In this document: one piece after another, positions 58,176 through 64,000 of the stretch
How positions within the stretch are numbered: the stretch's first letter is position 1
Layout of the letters: the number at the start of each line of letters is the position of its first letter
Source: Prunus persica
Lineage: Eukaryota; Streptophyta; Magnoliopsida; Rosales; Rosaceae
DNA: 64,000 bases
NCBI RefSeq assembly: GCF_000346465.2
Contig: NC_034013.1
Span: 18,101,624-18,165,623 of the forward strand
Direction: 5' to 3'
Program-made: the position numbers and the translations under genes
The notes under the pieces: model-generated
Databases searched by the model: none
Seen by the model: the letters and a program-made list of their open reading frames with translations, nothing else
Told to the model about the DNA's origin: nothing

Positions 58176-60394
58176 ATGGCTGTTGAGGTATGCAAATGCA
58201 ATTTGGCTTGCTGTGTTTCAATTTTCTGCCTTTTTAATGAATGATTTTGATTGGGGTTTGATTTTAGTTTCCCAATGAGCACTCTCTCTGTTAAGCAATT
58301 TTAGATTTAAATATTTCTTAGTACAACTTGTTCCAGTCCAAGATGTGAGAAATTTGACCCTTAACTCAATACCAGATCATGCATAGTTCAATAGATATAT
58401 ACCACTTTGGGTGAACCTCGTATGGGTGGTGCATAATCTTGATTTGAGGTTGGGATTATATGTGTGATTCGGTAATCTCATGTAAAACTGGTGCAGAATT
58501 TTTTGTGTGTGTTCCTCCCAACTGAATTGTGTACTAATGTTCGACGCTTGTTCACTTGTTTTGACTATGTTGGATGAAAAAGTATCAACCCGACTTTGTG
58601 TTTGGCCATAGGATTACAGTGAAGCCACAGGGTCAAACGCCTCTGTTGCAGCTGCTGATTGCAGTCTAAAAGGCGATGCACAATCTAAACCAGTGATTGA
58701 ACTCAAGGAGTTATCTTCCTTTGGCAATGACCATACGCCTAAGGTTCCCTTCTTCTCTTAGCTTTCATTTTCGGAGCATTTCTTTTGGCCAAAAATCTAT
58801 GTACCCTGCTCAAGTTTTGGCTAAATTAATTCTTTTTTTTTCTCCCCCTTTCTTCAGATCAGGAAACCTTACACAATTACAAAACAAAGAGAAAAATGGA
58901 CAGAGGAAGAGCATCACAAGTTCCTTGAAGCCTTGAAATTGTATGGCCGAGGTTGGCGTCAAATAGAAGGTATGTTCAGGGCTGCATAACTCTGTCTAAG
59001 AGAAATTTTCTTTTACACAATCCGATGATGAAGTTATTCTTTATCTTCATTCAGAACATGTAGGCACCAAAACTGCAGTTCAGATTCGAAGTCATGCTCA
59101 AAAGTTCTTCTCTAAGGTATTAACTTTAGTGAATGCTCTTGACTTGAGTTCATATTTCCTATTATAGTATGCACACGATCCAAAAATTTCTTGAGTTAAA
59201 CGTTTAAGGTCCCATGCCATTAAAACGGTCTTGCTTTCAGGTATCTAAGGAGTCGAGCGGACCTAGCGAAGGCTCCATCACACCAATTGAGATACCACCT
59301 CCACGGCCTAAGCGGAAGCCTGTGCATCCTTATCCACGTAAATCAGTCGATTCTCTCATCGGATCACCAGAAAGGTCACCGTCCCCGCATTTTTCAGTTT
59401 CTGGGAAAGGCCAAGAATCGCCTACTTCAGTATTATCTGCACTTGGTTCAGATGTACTGGGGTCTGCAGCTTTGGACCAGCCTAGCAGATCTGCAACCCC
59501 AACTTCATGTACCACTGACATGCGCTCAACCATCTTATCCCATGTTGAAAAAGAGAATGATTACATGACATCCAACTCATCCACTGAAGAAGTGAAAGAG
59601 TCCGTGCCATCAGTTCAATTATCTGCTGACTCGACTCCGGAAAAATTTGCGTGCATGGTAAGTGAACTGTAACTGTTATTGTTAATTTAAATATTGATTC
59701 CTCTATTCGGTTTTGGGTTCTGAGTTCTGACTCTGGTTGCCCTTGTGTTGATGTGGATGTCCAGAAACATGGATCAGGTTCCAATCACATTGTGAGTACA
59801 GAAGGAGATGCTGGCAGTCCAAGAGCTTCCTCAAGTATTAAGCTGTTTGGAAGGACAGTTTTGGTATCAGACTCGGAGAGACAATCTCCACCTGGTAGTG
59901 TTACCAAGGATTCAAAGGCTAAACAAGAGAATTGTCAGAGGGAAAATGATAAGCTTGCTCAAACATTAAGATTGGATGAGTTAGACACGCGTTTGTCACT
60001 CGGTGGAATTGGGGAACACCAAAAACAGAGCCCTAATTCTCAGAAAGTTAACCCTGATGCTCCTCCGCCATGGTGGTTTATGCATAATGGTTTAATACCA
60101 TTTTTTCAAGTCAGATCATGTAACCAAAACTCAGTTCAAATACACGCCAATTCATGTGCGGATGAAACAATGAAAGAGATGGAAACGTCTTTATCACACG
60201 ATGGTTCAGTTAGTGCAGTGGAAATTTTAGCAGAGAAGCATTTAGAGGCTGCTGATGCGTTACGCGAAGAGACTCGATCTCTCCCTTGCAGTTCAAGAAA
60301 GGGGTTTGCACCATACAAAAGATGCTTAGCAGATAGAAATATGAACTCATCAGGAGAGATGAGGGACAGACAGCGGGCTCGTGTCTGCTCATAG
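58176..60394 (+). CDS. REVEILLE-type single-MYB (SHAQKYF) clock transcription factor
   Basis: Six coding exons join in frame to 454 residues: 58176-58187, 58612-58743, 58858-58969, 59055-59116, 59241-59657, 59765-60394. The first coding exon holds only four codons (MAVE). A single MYB repeat lies at about residues 58-106 ([20 protein letters not shown] to the SHAQKFF signature at 98-104), preceded by KPYTITK. It is followed by the basic-proline stretch [18 protein letters not shown], conserved in CCA1/LHY/RVE proteins. The C-terminal part contains [12 protein letters not shown] and [17 protein letters not shown], which place it with RVE1/2/7 rather than RVE8 or LHY. These nuclear proteins bind evening elements and link the circadian clock to auxin, cold and flowering outputs. 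The evening-element sequence upstream is consistent with clock feedback. Choosing RVE1 or RVE7 would need a tree. Confidence 0.94.
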
Positions 60395-60811
60395 TTCCCA
60401 CGGCAGATGCTTTGTTTTCTAGCTTATCGCAATACCCGCATAATTAAAAATCCATGCTTCAGTTTAAATTGTTGGCGTCTGATGTTTGCATTTTTTGCAA
60501 TTTGAAATAACTGTAACGTCCTTTATGGATTTATTCTTTTTACCCTATTCTTTCAATGAAATGATTAGGCTTCAATTCGATACATATTCGTGTCCTAACT
60601 GGAACTGGGATTAGACGAGTGGAAATATTTGATACGAACAATACATTAGATTTCTTTTTTCTTCTTTTTAAACTTGTAATGCGATGCGCAATACCACATT
60701 CTTACAACCCCATGAATTTAGTAACTTGAATTGAAAGCACATATTAGTAGACAGCAGTATACAAGAAGGAGAACTGAGAATTCTAACAAAGTGGACGTTA
60801 GAGCCGACTTT
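60395..60811. other. Convergent 3' regions of the RVE-type and ORRM6-type genes
   Basis: The two genes are read toward each other with 417 bases between stop codons. The region is AT-rich and has no gene. Confidence 0.7.
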
Positions 60812-63200
60812 TCAATACTGTCTTGGGTTTTGTTTGGGAGTTTGACGGAGCTCTGATCTAGGCTTTGCAACTTCAACAAATATTACTCTGCCATCCAGAA
60901 ACTGAAAAAACAAAACAAAGAAGAAAAATTCAAAATAGTTTCTTCTGCCAGAGCTGCAGTGTCTCAATTCATATTCAAATTCAGTAGGCTTGACATGCCA
61001 AGAACCCAAGGGCTTTGTTTGTCTATTTATGAGGCTGTGCTGTCATGCCTTCCATTCCAGATTAAAATTCAGAAGCCAGTTTGGTTTTTGCCAAGTGCTT
61101 ACACTCTATGAAACTCGTGGAGGACTTATCGGAACCCAACTTAACAACGCAAAATTCAAAGAGACTACCAATAGTCCACAGAACAGAAGGCACTTTATTT
61201 ATACTAGACTCTGCTGATGGACTCACTCTGTAAATAAATCACGTCCGCTCAATCAATGACCAAAGCACACAATCAAGAGAACCTGAATGCAAAATTAACA
61301 CCAAACAGTTTGAAACACATGAGTTCTTTGATTGCGATTACTTCCTAGTGGAATTGGAGTGATGGAATGTATCGACGTTGGTTTTGTATTTTTGGTCAGA
61401 GACTCTTGGTTGCAAAGCATGAAAACATGGATATAAGAGACACTAGTTCTAACCTCAACAACATTAACAGTAATTAATGTCTTGGTAATGTTCTATAAAT
61501 GATGATATGTCATTGTGCATGAGCTGGTTATAAGCTATGCTACCAAAGACTGATATTGTTGCTTCATTTGTTTGGAGCCCGATAGTCCGAGAGAGTACCT
61601 CAGCCTTGAAAACAGTTGAAGAGTGCTGCTTTTGTGCATGTTTGTAGAAATAATAGAAGAAATAGATCAACAGACTGAATCAGACTAATAAACCCGAGCA
61701 ATACCAGGACAAAGTTGGGTCATCTAAGACACTAACGGATACAAAGACACACGCATAAAGCAAGCAGTATGAGACTATCAATCAAGGAAGGCAAAGTTCT
61801 CGACCAGGTGTGCATTAGGAATTGTTAGTTCTACTGAAAATCCTCAACTAGAAGGATCTTTGGCTTCACATGCATCAATAGTCTTATATACACAAATAGT
61901 TGTTTCATACACTGGCCAGGACTCGCTCACATCTCTCCCTCGAGCACTGATGGTAATGGTATATTGTATGAATCTGATATATCATCAGTAAGTGGTGCAG
62001 TGTCATTTGTTTCCTAGTTTTTCATCTTGTTTTCAAAAGAAAGAAAGGAAAGAGAAGCCTCTTGGCCAGCACATACCTTTCCGTGCATTCCCTCGATAGC
62101 CTTTTGAGATTCCTCTTCAGTTGCATAGCGGAGAAATGCAAAGCCTCTTGGCCTATTTGCTATTCTATCCATCACCAGATTGACTATAAATGAAAAGCAG
62201 ATTCTTAAGAGAGTGAAAAGAAATAACCAATAGCTGACCCATAAAAACACTGACAGATGCTATAGGCAGCTCAACTAAGAAAAGGAACATGTTAACAACT
62301 TTGCTCTCACCTTCTACAAGTTGTCCAAAATTCTGGAAAGCATTTCGCAAACTCTCCTCAGTGGTACGAAATGAAAGCCCTGCATGACAAAGCATATTAA
62401 TTGTGATGTTTTGTTCCCCTCTGAACTCTGAAGAGTCGTAGACAGAGCAATAAACTTCAATTTTGAGAAAATATTGAGAACCATATGAGAAATTGAACAA
62501 TGCCCCGTCATTGATACGAAATATGCATTCTATTAACGTAGAGTTTGAACTGTGGGGATCCTTGTTTTCATTTCTTAGACACGACTCCACGAGTGTTGGT
62601 TAGCCAAGAGGACCCAAGTGCATAAATTGTCCATCAAGCCTACAGACCTCCTAAAGTATGGTGCTTTACAATGTAAATTGGACAGAGTTTTCAGAGGCTA
62701 ATCCTAGTCCAAATCAAGTTTTTTCTTCTTCTTCTTCTTCTTTTCTTTTACAGAGCAGCAGGAGTAGAATTGTAATTCAGGTAAACAGAATAAAGATTAG
62801 AGAATGTCGCTATTGTATGTATCGTCAACAATAAAAACCCAATAGCATTTGTGCATCATTATACTGCAAAATATGTTAAAGGAAATTAGATTAGGAAAGA
62901 GAGAACTGACTGACCACTGACGTAAAGCTTGGTAGAGGTGTTGGGAGAATAGGAAGGAGAAGAAGACGAAAGAGACGCCAAAGGTAAGAAGGTGCGGCGT
63001 TTGTGCCTGGGAGAGGAGGAAAGGCAAGGGAGTAACTGCTTCCGCCAACCACAAGAAGTTAATGAGCAACTGGAATTGCCCGTAATACTGATACAGCAGC
63101 CCACCTGAGACTCAGATGTTTTCTGTTGCTTGTGCCTGCTACTGGTATCGGCCGAAGCCCATAGATTTGGAGCGCTCCTGAGGACGACGCTCGTTGTCAT
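60812..63200 (-). CDS. ORRM6: Organelle RRM-domain protein, ORRM6 type (chloroplast)
   Basis: Four exons (63200-62915, 62379-62311, 62183-62077, 60901-60812) join in frame to 183 residues. The first ATG (63200-63198) opens MTTSVVLRSAPNLWASADTS. About the first 85 residues are Ser/Arg-rich and fit a plastid transit peptide. A single RRM follows: RNP2 TKLYVSGLSF, then RTTEESLRNAFQNFGQLV, RNP1 RPRGFAFLRY and the last strand GRVIFVEVAKPRSEL. The short tail after the RRM is typical of the ORRM group, whose members act in C-to-U RNA editing in plastids or mitochondria. In Arabidopsis ORRM6 (At1g73530 from memory) edits plastid psbF and accD transcripts. The last intron is about 1.2 kb, much longer than the others. 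It contains no recognised gene. Confidence 0.9.
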
Positions 63201-63433
63201 TTTGGGAAGAATCAACTATCAGTCAGTAGGAACTATGAAGGGGAATTACAGACTTGTACTTGGCGAGCGAGAGACTTATCTTCTTCTACCACGTTGTAGT
63301 TTACCGGCTAAATTACTATTTTCCCCCTCATTTTACTCTTGCCTAATTTATTTAATCTTTTACAAACAAAAATAAAATAAAAAGGAAAAAAAAGAAAAAA
63401 CCTGTAAAAATTAGAGGCAGCAGAGAGGCGGAC
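63201..63433. promoter_or_regulatory. Compact head-to-head promoter of the ORRM6-type and DHH genes
   Basis: Only 233 bases separate the two start codons, which face away from each other. The AT-rich middle has no clear TATA box in either direction, as is common in bidirectional promoters of housekeeping genes. Confidence 0.6.
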
Positions 63434-64000
63434 ATGAGCTGTGCAGCAGCTGCGTGCAGGAGCGCGAGAACCATGAAAGCGGCGGTGCTGTATCACTATC
63501 CTTGTCCAGACGGTGCGTTTGCTGCTTTGGCCGCCCACCTCTACTTCTCAGCCATGTCTATGGAAGAACTCCTCTTCTTCCCCAACACCGTCTACAGCCC
63601 CATCACCCCCCAACACCTCCCTCTCCACCAGATCGACCGCCTCTACCTCCTTGACTTTGTGGGTCCCCCTGGTTTTGTCCAGGAGATCTCTTCCAGGGTC
63701 CCCAGCGTCGTCGTTCTGGATCACCACAAGACTGCCCTCGAAACGACGCGCATTGGTGAAAACGTCACCGGCGTCCTAGACATGAACAGGAGCGGGGCCA
63801 CCATTGCTTTTGATTACTTCAAAAGCAAAATTGACGGTGACAGTGGCAACAAGAACGAGGCGGTGGTTGCTCAGTTTGACAGAGTGAGGAGGCTGTTCGA
63901 ATATGTGGAGGATGGGGATCTCTGGAGGTGGAGCCTCCCCAATAGTAAAGCTTTCAGTAGTGGGCTCAAAGATTTAAACTTTCAATACGACGTCGGCCTC
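63434..64000 (+). CDS. DHH-family phosphoesterase, N-terminal part (cut by window edge)
   Basis: The frame is open from the ATG at 63434 to the right edge (189 codons); a second in-frame ATG is at 63473. Motif I of the DHH family is YPCPDGAFAA at residues 22-31, with the metal-binding Asp26. The DHH motif is LDHHKT with Asp96-His97-His98. These residues bind two metal ions in exopolyphosphatases, RecJ nucleases and nanoRNases. The downstream pattern MNRSGATIAFDYF is also typical. A plant cytosolic or organellar phosphoesterase is implied, but the substrate cannot be named. The DHHA1 domain expected at the C-terminus is outside the window. Confidence 0.88.
   Translation, partial: MSCAAAACRSARTMKAAVLYHYPCPDGAFAALAAHLYFSAMSMEELLFFPNTVYSPITPQHLPLHQIDRLYLLDFVGPPGFVQEISSRVPSVVVLDHHKTALETTRIGENVTGVLDMNRSGATIAFDYFKSKIDGDSGNKNEAVVAQFDRVRRLFEYVEDGDLWRWSLPNSKAFSSGLKDLNFQYDVGL

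Overview
This is nuclear DNA from a flowering plant, most likely a eudicot. Every gene with a clear identity belongs to a plant family, the introns are GT-AG and short to medium in length, and the intergenic DNA is AT-rich and full of (AG/CT)n and (AT)n microsatellites. The gene sequences look Rosaceae-like (Prunus type), but this is an impression and cannot be proved from the window. There is no sign of prokaryotic, viral or organellar DNA.

Layout from left to right. The first exon of an R2R3-MYB gene (MYB52/54 type, minus) is cut by the left edge. About 5.5 kb of repeat-rich DNA without genes follows. Next comes an intron-containing but broken copy of the DNA polymerase epsilon B subunit gene (DPB2/POLE2, minus, 5.7-9.2 kb). 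An intronless mitochondrial-type PPR gene (minus, 10.2-12.0 kb), a five-exon glutamate decarboxylase (minus, 12.8-15.8 kb), a degraded PHD-finger locus (minus, 17.4-18.7 kb) and a ten-exon D-cysteine desulfhydrase (minus, 20.1-23.9 kb) follow. Then come a large DUF789 protein (plus, 25.8-30.1 kb), a germin-like protein (minus, 30.8-31.8 kb) and a 12-exon CNGC19/20-type cyclic nucleotide-gated channel (plus, 34.2-41.9 kb). After a 7-kb gene desert comes an HD-ZIP IV regulator of HDG11 type (plus, 49.1-52.3 kb), then a 5-kb spacer with two SINE-like copies. The window closes with a REVEILLE-type MYB-related clock factor (plus, 58.2-60.4 kb), an organelle RRM protein of ORRM6 type (minus, 60.8-63.2 kb) and the start of a DHH-family phosphoesterase (plus, from 63.4 kb, cut by the right edge).

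The genes do not form an operon or a single pathway. The order does recall the duplicated Arabidopsis segments around At1g73.3-73.5 and At1g17.9-18.3 (MYB54/52, PPR At1g73400, HDG11/HDG12, RVE7, ORRM6), so the window is probably a conserved ancestral block. That comparison is from memory.

The most interesting signals lie outside the intact genes. One is a 507-bp foldback element with a 10-bp target duplication (Mutator-type MITE) inserted about 0.9 kb upstream of the HDG11-type gene and carrying L1-box octamers. Another is a pair of related tRNA-derived SINE-like elements, one with a 17-bp target duplication. The others are the unprocessed DPB2 pseudogene with several independent lesions, and a CNGC exon whose two splice sites both abut CT microsatellites. 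I found no evidence for a wholly new biological system.
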